Shown here in pieces: positions 50,889-64,000 of a stretch of DNA of 64,000 bases. This DNA is from Agromyces mariniharenae (lineage in GTDB: Bacteria; Actinomycetota; Actinomycetes; Actinomycetales; Microbacteriaceae), in contig NZ_VSSB01000001.1 of assembly GCF_008122505.1 (NCBI RefSeq), positions 2,786,493-2,850,492 of the forward strand, written 5' to 3'. Positions within the stretch are counted from its first letter, which is position 1; the number at the start of each line of letters is the position of its first letter. A program made the translations under genes and the position numbers. The notes below the pieces were generated by a model. It was given only the letters and a program-made list of their open reading frames with translations, searched no databases and had not been told where the DNA came from.

Positions 50889-51767
50889 TCAGTGTCGCGG
50901 TCGGACGGCGTTCGTCATCTCGAGCACGGGCGTGCCGCCGTCGTCGACCACGGCGAACGAGGTCATCACCGATCCGAGCTCGGTCGCGGAGGCGACGTGC
51001 GTGCCGCCGCAGGGGATGCGCGCCGTGCCCTCGGGCAGTTCGCACACCCAAGTGCGCCGGTCGGTGAGCCCGTCGCCGGCCGCCTCGACGCGCACGACGG
51101 CGCCCGCCGCGATCCAGCGCTCGAGCTGCTCGGCGACGGCGCTGCGCACGTCGTCGAGCTCGCCGGCGAGCGACGCCGTGTCGAATCCCGCCCGCCGCAG
51201 CGACTTGTTGAGCCGGTAGCGGTCGAGCGAGCCGTCGGGCAGGATGCGCGACGACGCGATGGCGGCGCCGTCGAAGTCGGGGCTGCCGAGCGAGTCCTCG
51301 CGCGCGGGCTTCGACCACCGGTCGGCCAGCACGCGGTTGAGCGCGAGCGAGGCGAGGTGGCAGGCGGTGTGGCCGGTCGAGAGTGCGCGTCGCGTCGCGG
51401 CATCCGCCTCGACCTCGACCTCGTCGCCCTCGGCGATCGCCGCGTCGCCGTCGACGAGGTGCGCGACGAGGAACGCCCACCCCTCGGTGCCCTTGCGGAC
51501 CGGGATGTCGTCGCCGAGGTGGAGGTCGGTGCCGTCGGTGGCGGCGACGACGGCGTCGCGCACCGGGAGGTCGACGCCGTTCGCGCGGATCACGCCGGCG
51601 TCGGCGGGCTGGTCGGGCCACGCGGCATCCACCGGGTGGAAGCTCGTCGCCTCGGTGACGACCGCGAGGCGGCCCTCGTGCGCGGGGGCGACGTGCAGCA
51701 CGCGACTCCTCGCGGTGAGCGCCCCGCCGGGGTAGGTGACGCGCGTGTCGCGCTGGGGCAGGGTCAC
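50889..51767 (-). CDS. Stand-alone alanyl-tRNA editing protein (AlaX-like)
   Basis: A 292-residue protein that should hydrolyse Ser- or Gly-mischarged tRNA-Ala. Zinc site: HTACH (H-x3-H, about residue 132) and CGGTHV (C-x3-H, about 255). The N-terminal beta-barrel part (RVTYPGGALTARSRVLHV, TEATSFHPVDAAWPDQPAD) and INKSLRRAGFD-like middle match alanyl-tRNA synthetase editing domains. GTG start. Not next to alaS, so it acts in trans. Confidence 0.85.
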   Translation of the reverse strand: MTLPQRDTRVTYPGGALTARSRVLHVAPAHEGRLAVVTEATSFHPVDAAWPDQPADAGVIRANGVDLPVRDAVVAATDGTDLHLGDDIPVRKGTEGWAFLVAHLVDGDAAIAEGDEVEVEADAATRRALSTGHTACHLASLALNRVLADRWSKPAREDSLGSPDFDGAAIASSRILPDGSLDRYRLNKSLRRAGFDTASLAGELDDVRSAVAEQLERWIAAGAVVRVEAAGDGLTDRRTWVCELPEGTARIPCGGTHVASATELGSVMTSFAVVDDGGTPVLEMTNAVRPRH

Positions 51768-51770
51768 CCG

Positions 51771-51947
51771 TCAGACGCCGTCGCCGCGGCCGAGGATGTT
51801 GACCGGGATGGCGACCGCGATGGCGACGCTGAGGATGCCGCCGAAGAACACGACGGCCTCGAAGCCCGGCAGCCCCGGGGCGTAGCCCATGAGCAGCATG
51901 CCGAAGACGAAGAAGGCCATGGCGATGATGAAGGCGACGACGTTCAC
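51771..51947 (-). CDS. Small two-helix membrane protein (58 residues)
   Basis: GTG start five bases after AGGAGG. Helix 1: VVAFIIAMAFFVFGMLLMGYA; helix 2: FEAVVFFGGILSVAIAVAIPV; tail NILGRGDGV. The codon bias and strong ribosome site support a real gene; its stop is four bases before the AlaX start. Function unknown. Confidence 0.7.
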   Translation of the reverse strand: MNVVAFIIAMAFFVFGMLLMGYAPGLPGFEAVVFFGGILSVAIAVAIPVNILGRGDGV

Positions 51948-52022
51948 GGGACCTCCTGGAGCGGCTGGTGCGGCTGCGGCGCCGCGATGCCCAGCCTAGT
52001 GGGCGGCGGCGCGACGCGCCCG

Positions 52023-52050
52023 GCGGATGCCGCGACGGCGCGGCATCCGC
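52023..52050. terminator. Hairpin made of two inverted CGGATGCCGCG motifs
   Basis: GCGGATGCCGCG (52023-52034) - ACGG - CGCGGCATCCGC (52039-52050): a 12-bp perfect stem just after the acyl-CoA dehydrogenase stop (minus strand). It acts positionally as a terminator and is built from the recurrent 11-mer of this genome. Confidence 0.75.
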
Positions 52051-52054
52051 TCGA

Positions 52055-53218
52055 TCACGCGTCCAGCGGGCCGAGCCACGCGTTCGCGACGGTGCCGTGC
52101 GCCGACTCGTCGTCGGACGGGTGGAAGATGCCCGCGAGCACGTCGCGGTAGAGACGGCCGAGCTCCGAGCCGGCGAAGTAGGAGGAGCCGCCCGCAACGC
52201 GGACGGCCTGGTCGACGACGTGCTTCGCCGTCTCGGTGGAGCGCACCTTCACGCCCACGAGCTTCGCGAACCACATCGGGCCGTGGTCGACGAGCGCGTC
52301 GAGGTCACGCGCCACGGCGAGCAGCTGGGGCTCGACGGCCTCCTGCGCGATCGCGGCGTCGGCGATGCGCCAGCGGATGTCGGGATCCTGCGAGAGCGGA
52401 GCCCCGTCGCGCTTCATCGACGTGCGGCGGTGCGCGGCGGCCACGGCGAGGTCGAGCGCCCGCGCGCCGATGCCCGCGTAGACGGCCGCGAGCAGCAGCT
52501 CGAAGCTCGCGAAGATGCCGAAGACGAGCGGGTCGGCGTTGGGGCCGGGGTCCAGCCGTCGCACGATGCGGTCGGGCGCGGCGAACGCGCCGTCGAGCAC
52601 CGTCGTCCGGCTCTGCGTCGCGCGCATGCCCAGGGTGTCCCAGTCGTCGAGGATGCGCACGTCGGGGTCCTCGCGGTCGATGAACCCGTAGACGATCTTC
52701 GGCGCGTCGGCGGACGCGGTGTCGAGGCCCATCGTGCCGAGGCGGGTCCACGCCGGCGAGAGCGACGTGAAGACCTTGCGGCCCGAGTAGCGATAGCCGC
52801 CGCCCGCCTGGGGCTCGGCCGCGGTGCGTGAGCCGAACAGCATGAGGTCGTTGCCCGCCTCGCTGATGCCGAAGCCGAAGATCTCGCCCTGCCCCGCCTC
52901 GCGGAGGAGGAAGTCGAGCGTGTCGTCGCCGCGATCGCGCAGGATCTTCGCCACCCCCGTCCACACGAGGTGCATGTTCACGGCCAGCGCCGTGGCGGGG
53001 GCGGCGCCCGCGAGCCGCAGCTGCGCGCGGACGGCGTCGTCGAAGCCCCAGCCGAGCCCGCCGTACGCCTCGGGCACGAGCGCCGTGAGGTACCCTGCGT
53101 CGCGCAGCTCGGCGAGGTCGTCGACGAAGAACGCGTTGTCGCGGTCGTACCCTGCTGCGCGCTCGCGCACCCGTTCGAGGAGTTCGTCGTGCAGCAGGGT
53201 CTCCGGCGTCTCGCTCAC
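52055..53218 (-). CDS. Acyl-CoA dehydrogenase-like flavoprotein
   Basis: A 387-residue FAD protein of the acyl-CoA dehydrogenase fold, from a GTG. GFGISEAGNDLMLFGSRTAAEPQAGGGYRYSGRKVFTSLSPAWTRLG is the substrate/FAD loop; GMRATQSRTTVLDGAFAAPDRIVRRLD and KLVGVKVRSTETAKHVVDQAVRVAGGSSYFAGSELGRLYRDVLAG complete it. The family also holds flavin monooxygenases of the DszC type, so dehydrogenase versus hydroxylase cannot be decided. Substrate unknown. Confidence 0.88.
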   Translation of the reverse strand: MSETPETLLHDELLERVRERAAGYDRDNAFFVDDLAELRDAGYLTALVPEAYGGLGWGFDDAVRAQLRLAGAAPATALAVNMHLVWTGVAKILRDRGDDTLDFLLREAGQGEIFGFGISEAGNDLMLFGSRTAAEPQAGGGYRYSGRKVFTSLSPAWTRLGTMGLDTASADAPKIVYGFIDREDPDVRILDDWDTLGMRATQSRTTVLDGAFAAPDRIVRRLDPGPNADPLVFGIFASFELLLAAVYAGIGARALDLAVAAAHRRTSMKRDGAPLSQDPDIRWRIADAAIAQEAVEPQLLAVARDLDALVDHGPMWFAKLVGVKVRSTETAKHVVDQAVRVAGGSSYFAGSELGRLYRDVLAGIFHPSDDESAHGTVANAWLGPLDA

Positions 53219-53227
53219 GACGCCAGA

Positions 53228-54190
53228 CTACGCCTGCGGTGTCCGCTCGCGCGGGGGCTGGGGTGCGGCATCCGATGCCGGGGGCGCGGCCGGCGGCGAC
53301 GGGTCGGATGCCCCGGGCGTCGTGTCGGGCGCCGCGGGCTTCGAGCGGCGCGAGCGCGTCGCGACGAGCACGATCACGAGCACGATCGCGCCGATGACGA
53401 GGGCGGCGAGCGCCCACGGGAGCAGCACGCCGACCGCGATGCCGAGCCAGGTCGCGAAGCCGATCAGGGCGTTCCAGCCGGCCGCGAGGCCGCTCCAGAA
53501 GTCGTCGGGCTGCGGATCGGGCGCGACCCCCTCGGTCACGAGATCGACGGTGATCGTCGAGTAGTCGACCTGGTCGACGAGCGCGTCGCGCTGCTGGGTG
53601 AGGCTGTCGAGCTCGGCCTGCCGGGTGGTGAGCTCGGACTCGATGGCGATCAGGTCGGCGATCGTCGTCGCCTCCGAGAGCAGCTGCTGCAGCCGGTCGA
53701 CCGAGGCGGTGAGCGCGTCGATGCGTCCGTCGAGGTCCTTGCGCTGCTGCGTGACATCCGAGGCGTTCATGGACACGGAGCTGACCGTGCCGAGCTCGCG
53801 CAGCTCGGCGAGGAACGGATCGAGGTCGTCCGACGGGATCCGGAGCGTGAGCGAGGCGCTCGGCGGCTCGGCGTCGGTGCCCGGCGTCTCGGTGCGGCTG
53901 TCGACGCGTCCGCCTCGCGCCTCCGCGAGGTCCACGGCCTGCTGCGCGGCGTCGACCGGGTCCTCGACCGTGATCGAGACCCAGCCGACGGTGATCATGC
54001 TGCGGTCGGCGAACTGCTCGCCGTCGGCAGTCCCGCCCGCGGCATCCTCGCCCTCCACCTGCTGCTGGGGCGCCATCTCGCCCGGTTCCATCACCGGTGC
54101 GTCGGACTGGCCGGCGCCCGCGGTGCAGCCGGCGAGGAGCAGTGCGAGGAGGGCGGCCGCGGCCGCTGCGGGGACCAGTCGTCGTCTCAT
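53228..54190 (-). CDS. DUF4349 lipoprotein
   Basis: A 320-residue lipoprotein: signal peptide with lipobox LLALLLAGC (Cys22), a folded DUF4349 domain (MITVGWVSITVEDPVDAAQQAVDLAEARGGRVDSRTE), a coiled coil (DVTQQRKDLDGRIDALTASVDRLQQLLSEATTIADLIAIESELTTRQAELDSL), and a C-terminal membrane helix (LGIAVGVLLPWALAALVIGAIVLVIVLVA) with a Pro-rich tail. So it is anchored at both ends. Function unknown. Ten bases downstream of the next stop. Confidence 0.85.
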   Translation of the reverse strand: MRRRLVPAAAAAALLALLLAGCTAGAGQSDAPVMEPGEMAPQQQVEGEDAAGGTADGEQFADRSMITVGWVSITVEDPVDAAQQAVDLAEARGGRVDSRTETPGTDAEPPSASLTLRIPSDDLDPFLAELRELGTVSSVSMNASDVTQQRKDLDGRIDALTASVDRLQQLLSEATTIADLIAIESELTTRQAELDSLTQQRDALVDQVDYSTITVDLVTEGVAPDPQPDDFWSGLAAGWNALIGFATWLGIAVGVLLPWALAALVIGAIVLVIVLVATRSRRSKPAAPDTTPGASDPSPPAAPPASDAAPQPPRERTPQA

Positions 54191-54329
54191 GGGCTCACCG
54201 TATTGCCCGGCCCCGATCGCATGTCTGGACCCCTGCTGGGAGTCCGGTCACGATCGGATTGCGCTTCGCTGTGAATCGCCGAACGGCCCCAACGAACCCC
54301 GGTTCCCGCTCGTTCAGCGGGATGTCCGC

Positions 54330-55166
54330 TCAGTCGAAGTCGGGATCGCGGCCCGTGCGCTCGCCGCTCTCGAGGGTGGCGATCGCGGCCAGGTCCTCGT
54401 CGTCGAGCGCGAAGTCGAACACGTCGAGGTTCTCGCGCAGCCGGGCGGCGGAGGACGCCTTCGGGATCACGATGTTGCCGAGCTCGAGGTGCCAGCGCAG
54501 CACGACCTGCGCGGGCGTGCGTCCGCGCTTGTCGGCGAGATCGGCGAGCAACGGGGTGCCGAGCACGCGGCCGCGCGCGAGGGGCGACCACGCCTCGGTG
54601 CGGATGCCGTGCGCCTCGTCGAACGCGCGCAGCTCCTCCTGTGGCAGCCACGGGTGCAACTCGACCTGGTTCACGACGGGCGCGACGCCGGTCTCGCCGA
54701 TGATGCGCTCGAGGTGGTGCGCGTGGAAGTTCGCCACGCCGATCGACTGCACGCGTCCCTCCTCCTGCAGCCGCACGAGCGCTCGCCACGTGTCCACGTA
54801 CCGGTCGGTCGAGGGCACCGGCCAGTGGATCATGTAGAGGTCGAGCGTCGCCAGGCCGAGCCGCTGCATGCTCGCGTCGAACGCGCGCAGCGTCGAGTCG
54901 TAGCCGTTGTCGTCCATCCAGACCTTGCTGGCGACGAAGAGCTCGTCGCGCGGCACCTCCGCCGAGCGCACGGCCTCGCCGACGCCCTCCTCGTTCGCGT
55001 AGAGCGCGGCGGTGTCGAGGTGCCGGTACCCGATGGCGATCGCCTCGCGGCTGAGGCGCGCGGCATCCGCTGCCGGCACCTTGTAGAGGCCGAAGCCGAG
55101 CTGCGGGATGGTGTTGCCGTCGGAAAGCGACAGGCTGGGCGCCGGGGCGACGGGCGGCTGCGTCAT
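54330..55166 (-). CDS. Aldo/keto reductase (AKR5-like)
   Basis: A 278-residue NADPH-dependent TIM-barrel reductase. LGFGLYKVPAADAARLSREAIAIGYRHLDTAALYANEEGVGEAV (catalytic Asp and Tyr), VASKVWM (Lys), LDLYMIHWPVP (His), SIGVANFHAHHLERII and NIVIPKASSAARLRENLDVFDF (NADPH site). GAGGAG lies nine bases before the ATG. It is co-directional with an MFS gene 14 bases upstream. A close paralogue of equal length is at 62423. Confidence 0.95.
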   Translation of the reverse strand: MTQPPVAPAPSLSLSDGNTIPQLGFGLYKVPAADAARLSREAIAIGYRHLDTAALYANEEGVGEAVRSAEVPRDELFVASKVWMDDNGYDSTLRAFDASMQRLGLATLDLYMIHWPVPSTDRYVDTWRALVRLQEEGRVQSIGVANFHAHHLERIIGETGVAPVVNQVELHPWLPQEELRAFDEAHGIRTEAWSPLARGRVLGTPLLADLADKRGRTPAQVVLRWHLELGNIVIPKASSAARLRENLDVFDFALDDEDLAAIATLESGERTGRDPDFD

Positions 55167-55180
55167 CGTCGTGGCTCCTC

Positions 55181-56389
55181 TCAGCTGGGTTGCGCCGGCA
55201 CCGGTTCGGTGTCGGGGATGGGGCTCGCGTCGCGCTCGCGCAGGTCGGGATGCCACGGCTTGCCGAGCACCGCGGCGAGGACCCCGAGCAGGGCGAGCGC
55301 GGCGGCCGCGACGAACGCGCCCTGCGCGCCGTACCCGTCGATGAGGAAGCCGGCGACGGCCGAGCCGAGCGCCGCGCCGATGAGCTGGCCGGTGCCGACC
55401 CAGCCGTACGCCTCGGCGGTGTCCGAGAACTTGACGCTCGCCGACACGATCGCGAACAGCACGGCGAGCGCGGGCGCGATGCCGATGCCCGCGATGAAGA
55501 GGGTCGCCGAGAGCCACCAGAAGTCCATGACGAACGCGGCGAGCGCCATGCCCGCGAACACGATGAACATGCGGCGCGCGGTCGACCACGGCCCGATCGG
55601 CACGTGCCCGAGGAAGAGGCCGCCCGCGAGGCTGCCGACCGAGAAGATGGCGAGCACGATGCCGGCCTCGGCGCCATCGTGCCCGAACACGGCGACGACG
55701 CCGGCCTCGACCGCGGCGCACGCGCCGATGAGGAGGAAGCCGACGATCGTCGCGAGCATGACCGGCGGGCGGGTGAGCACCGCGCCGAACCGCCGCTTGG
55801 AGCGGGGGATGCGAACGCGCCCGAGCTCGGGGGAGGAGATGAACCAGATGCCGCCGCCGATCATCATGGCCGCGGCGAGCAGGATGCCCCAGACGGTGCC
55901 GATCTGCGTGGACACGAACGTCGTGACGACGGGACCGACGACCCAGATGATCTCCTGCGCCGACGCGTCGAGCGAGAAGAGCGGCGTGAGCTGCCGGGAG
56001 TTCACCATCTTCGGGTAGATGGTGCGCACGGCGGACTGCACGGGCGGCGTCGAGAGGCCGGCCACGAGGCCGACCGCCATGTAGGCCGGCACCGTGAGCG
56101 GCAGCACGCCGATGGCGACGACGGCGGTCGCGCAGATCACGAGCGTGGTGATGAGCACCGGGCGCATGCCGAGGCGGCCCATGAGCCGGCTCGTGAGGGG
56201 TCCGGCGACGGCCTGGCCGATCGACGTGGCGGCGAGCACGAGGCCCGCCGCGCCGTAGGAGCCGGTCTGCTGCTCGACGTGCAGGAGGAACGCGAGCGAG
56301 AGCATCCCCGAGGGGAACCGAGCGGTCAGCTGGGCGGCGATGATACGAGCGACGCCCGAGGTTCTGAGGAGATCGGTGTAGCTGCCCAC
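55181..56389 (-). CDS. MFS transporter (12 helices)
   Basis: A 402-residue transporter of the YfkF/SetA-like type: ARIIAAQLTARFPSGMLSLAFLLHVEQQTGSYGAAGLVLAATSIGQAVAGPLTSRLMGRLGMRPVLIT covers TM1-2 and motif A. Two six-helix halves; the C-terminal tail is Pro-rich (PIPDTEPVPAQPS). Substrate unknown. Divergent from an ArsR gene. Confidence 0.88.
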   Translation of the reverse strand: MGSYTDLLRTSGVARIIAAQLTARFPSGMLSLAFLLHVEQQTGSYGAAGLVLAATSIGQAVAGPLTSRLMGRLGMRPVLITTLVICATAVVAIGVLPLTVPAYMAVGLVAGLSTPPVQSAVRTIYPKMVNSRQLTPLFSLDASAQEIIWVVGPVVTTFVSTQIGTVWGILLAAAMMIGGGIWFISSPELGRVRIPRSKRRFGAVLTRPPVMLATIVGFLLIGACAAVEAGVVAVFGHDGAEAGIVLAIFSVGSLAGGLFLGHVPIGPWSTARRMFIVFAGMALAAFVMDFWWLSATLFIAGIGIAPALAVLFAIVSASVKFSDTAEAYGWVGTGQLIGAALGSAVAGFLIDGYGAQGAFVAAAALALLGVLAAVLGKPWHPDLRERDASPIPDTEPVPAQPS

Positions 56390-56475
56390 GGTCCGTCCAC
56401 TCTATCGACGCGGATGCCGCGGGAACGCGCCTATCAGTCATGGCGTATATAACGGTGAAGTGATAATCTGACGGT

Positions 56476-56835
56476 GTGCACGCGTTCGACGTCCTCGGCG
56501 ACCCGGTGCGCCGCCGCATCCTCGACCTCCTGGCCGGCGGCGAGACGAGCGCGGGTGAGGTCGTCGACGTGGTGGGCGAAGAGTTCGGCATCACCCAGCC
56601 CGCCGTGTCGCGGCAGCTGCGCATCCTGCGCGAGCACGGCTTCGCCACCGTGCGGCCCGATGGCGCGCGCCGGCTCTACTCCATCGATCCCGGTGGACTC
56701 GACGACGCCGACCGCCAGCTCGAGCGCTACCGCACGATGTGGACCGCGGGGCTCGCGGCGTTGCACACCGAGGTCGCCCGCGGCAAGCGCAGCCGTCGCG
56801 CCGCCGCGGGGCGCGCCCCACGAGAGGAGCCATGA
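56476..56835 (+). CDS. ArsR-family regulator of the SRPBCC gene
   Basis: A 119-residue winged-helix protein (HAFDVLGDPVRRRILDLLAGGETSAGEVVDVVGEEFGITQPAVSRQLRILREHGFATVRPDGARRLYSIDPGGL, then a helix ERYRTMWTAGLAALHTEVARGK). No metal-binding cysteines. GTG start six bases after TAATCT (56464-56469), thus probably leaderless. Overlaps the SRPBCC gene by four bases. Upstream CGTATATAACGG (56445-56456) may be its operator. Confidence 0.9.
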   Translation: MHAFDVLGDPVRRRILDLLAGGETSAGEVVDVVGEEFGITQPAVSRQLRILREHGFATVRPDGARRLYSIDPGGLDDADRQLERYRTMWTAGLAALHTEVARGKRSRRAAAGRAPREEP

Positions 56836-57356
56836 TGGCCGTGACGAGCGACATCGCCCCCGATGAGCCCGGGCTGCTGCTCGAGTTCCACGAGGTGTAC
56901 GACACCGACCCCGACGACCTGTGGCAGGCGATCACGACGCCCGAGCGCCTCGCGCGCTTCATGGCCGTGCACCGAGGCGAGTTCCGGCTGGGCGGCCGGT
57001 GGCAGGCGTTCGGGACGGACGGCACGGTCTACTGCGACGGCGAGGTCACCGCATGCGACCGGCCGCACGGCTTCACGACGACCTGGACCGTCGTCGGCGA
57101 GCCGCCGAGCCTGCTGACCGTGGCGCTCGAACCCGATGGCGAGCGCACCCGCCTGCACATCCGGCACGAGCACGTGACGCAGCCCGAGTACGGGCCCGGC
57201 TGGCACGCCTACCTCGAGGCGCTCTCCCGGCACCTCGCCGAGCCCGACGCACCGCGCGACCGCGACGCGTGGGTCCGCCGCTTCGGCGAGCTCGCGCCGG
57301 CCTACGAGGAGCGATTCGCAGCGCTCGGCGTCTCGGGAGGCGTCGCGGAGGACTGA
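56832..57356 (+). CDS. SRPBCC/AHSA1-domain protein
   Basis: A 174-residue Bet v1-like fold: LEFHEVYDTDPDDLWQAITTPERLARFMAVHRGEFRLGGRWQAFG, TTWTVVGEPPSLLTVALEPDGERTRLHIRHEHV, and a C-terminal helix (GWHAYLEALSRHLAEP). GAGGAG and an ATGA overlap couple it to the ArsR gene. This is the operon form of the same ArsR/SRPBCC pairing that is divergent at 23503-24340. Ligand unknown. Confidence 0.88.
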   Translation: MMAVTSDIAPDEPGLLLEFHEVYDTDPDDLWQAITTPERLARFMAVHRGEFRLGGRWQAFGTDGTVYCDGEVTACDRPHGFTTTWTVVGEPPSLLTVALEPDGERTRLHIRHEHVTQPEYGPGWHAYLEALSRHLAEPDAPRDRDAWVRRFGELAPAYEERFAALGVSGGVAED

Positions 57357-57375
57357 CGGTGCGGCGCCGGGGCGC

Positions 57376-63259
<5,884 letters not shown>

Positions 63260-63277
63260 CCCGACGGATGCCGCGTC

Positions 63278-63320
63278 GAGGCCCCGGTCGCCGTGCATCG
63301 GCTGGGCGGGTCGGGGCCTC
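63278..63320 (+). terminator. Terminator after the aldo/keto reductase
   Basis: GAGGCCCCG (63278-63286) / CGGGGCCTC (63312-63320), 9-bp stem with a GC-rich loop. The following stretch to 63500 is GC-rich and shows no gene. Confidence 0.6.
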
Positions 63321-63502
63321 CGCTCGTCGGGCGCGTGGTTGCGGGCAAGCGTCCGGTTCCCGGGTCTGCCGGGTACGCGAGGCGACGCGTTGCGCCGTCT
63401 CGCTCTTGCTCCGCCCTTCGTCGACTGCCGTGCCGCTCCGCGCCGCGCCCGCCGACGCGCGCCGCGCCACCCGGCGCGACACGCCCGGGATGCAGCCCTG
63501 AT

Positions 63503-63532
63503 TTGGCGGGAACGGGCGGCGCCGCGTAAGTT
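63503..63532 (+). promoter_or_regulatory. Candidate rRNA promoter, upstream
   Basis: TTGGCG (63503-63508), 18-base spacer, TAAGTT (63527-63532). Weaker than the next one. Confidence 0.4.
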
Positions 63533-63620
63533 CGTACATGTCGCCACGGCGGTGCGGGAAGCGGAAGCGGCCCGGCCGAGACGGGCGAGAGCGTCTTAGC
63601 CAAATAGCCTCGAAGTCGCG

Positions 63621-63649
63621 TTGCGACTCGGTGATTTCAAGCCTAAGAT
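63621..63649 (+). promoter_or_regulatory. rRNA operon promoter, best match
   Basis: TTGCGA (63621-63626), exactly 17 bases, TAAGAT (63644-63649). Consensus-like sigma-70-type promoter in front of the 16S leader. Confidence 0.75.
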
Positions 63650-63726
63650 GGAAAGCCACTCCCGAAGAGGACCGACGTTCGCGTCGCCTCCTCCAGGCCG
63701 ATCCGGCCGCCGGCTGGAACCGCGTG

Positions 63727-63756
63727 TTCCGAAGCCCGCTTCGGAGGTGGTACGAT
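63727..63756 (+). promoter_or_regulatory. Candidate second rRNA promoter
   Basis: TTCCGA (63727-63732), 18 bases, TACGAT (63751-63756). A CCGAAGC/GCTTCGG inverted repeat lies in the spacer. Confidence 0.5.
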
Positions 63757-63974
63757 AGATAGGTTGCCCTGAGAGCAGGCCGCGAGGCCGTAACTCGGGT
63801 GCGTCCGTTCCTTGAGAACTCAACAGCGTGCACTATGTTCAATGCCAATTTTTGAACCCCGACCATCTTTGGATGGTGGGATTCCTTTGGATTGATGGAC
63901 AGTCAGTATTGATTGTTCTGTCTGTCAGAGGTCAACTCTTGACCGGCGCTCTTCGGGGTGTTGGTTGAACATTT
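63757..63974 (+). promoter_or_regulatory. 16S rRNA leader with antitermination and processing elements
   Basis: Contains the actinobacterial boxA-like CCTTGAGAACTCAACAG (about 63811-63827), then an AT-rich stretch with a CCATC/GATGG hairpin and long runs of T just before 16S. Such leaders carry Nus-factor sites and one strand of the RNase III stem. Confidence 0.75.
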
Positions 63975-64000
63975 TTTTTGGAGAGTTTGATCCTGGCTCA
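63975..64000 (+). rRNA. 16S ribosomal RNA, 5' end (runs out of window)
   Basis: GGAGAGTTTGATCCTGGCTC is the universal 16S start; aligning it with E. coli numbering places base 1 at about 63975. Only 26 bases are visible. Confidence 0.95.

Overview
The window is high-GC DNA from an actinobacterium, most likely a member of the Microbacteriaceae (Agromyces/Microbacterium-like; family-level inference). Reasons: almost every third codon position is G or C, there are many GTG starts, an Lsr2 nucleoid protein, DUF2530/DUF3027/DUF7882-type proteins, a WXG100 protein beside groEL, and an rRNA leader with the actinobacterial 'CTTGAGAACTCAAC' element. No insertion sequence, prophage, integrase or CRISPR array is visible. 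It reads as ordinary chromosome with several small accessory modules.

Layout. 1-1010: 3' end of groEL, its terminator, a tandem octamer array, and a WXG100 secretion substrate. 1140-4445: two-component system and a cysteine-rich helix-turn-helix regulator. 4564-8099: four-gene pteridine/folate-like operon (folE, FAD oxidoreductase, FolP2-type protein, RibD-C reductase), facing a second RibD-C reductase. 8769-12661: XPB-type helicase, helicase-associated partner and a membrane protein. 12770-16064: cold-shock protein with DUF3027, then DUF2530, serC and a DtxR/IdeR regulator. 16276-19245: two secreted cell-wall-hydrolase-like paralogues (NlpC/P60 and CHAP), each with a TTG start and a structured leader, an HNH protein, and a 32-residue peptide gene. 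19287-24340: lactonase, tRNA-Arg(CCU), a Fic protein behind a perfect palindrome, pspA with a membrane partner, and a divergent ArsR/SRPBCC pair whose start codons lie in one palindrome.

24374-31451: DUF7882, TMEM175-type channel, small proteins, ATP-dependent DNA ligase, Lrp/alanine dehydrogenase, and a persulfide-detoxification operon (CstR-like repressor, rhodanese, CoA-disulfide-reductase/rhodanese fusion) with twin operators. 31548-35518: a 1252-residue helicase/nuclease-like protein whose catalytic motifs have decayed. 35531-40238: mscL, FmdB, 5-formyl-THF cyclo-ligase, galU, acetyltransferase, membrane protein, tRNA-Ala(CGC), lsr2. 40294-63259: glycosyltransferase, three MFS transporters, AlkD-type repair protein, M20 peptidase, NADP-binding protein, flavin enzyme, KhtTU-like antiporter, AlaX-type editing protein, acyl-CoA dehydrogenase-like protein, DUF4349 lipoprotein, two aldo/keto reductases, ArsR/SRPBCC operon, HrpA helicase and a CPBP protease. 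The window ends in an rRNA promoter/leader and the first bases of 16S rRNA.

The least explained signals are the octamer array after groEL, the FolP2-centred operon, the 32-residue peptide, the decayed helicase-nuclease, the paired leaders of the cell-wall hydrolases, a recurrent 11-mer (CGGATGCCGCG and its complement) that also forms hairpins between genes, and a run of genes whose start codon sits 6-7 bases after a TANNNT box, implying leaderless transcripts.
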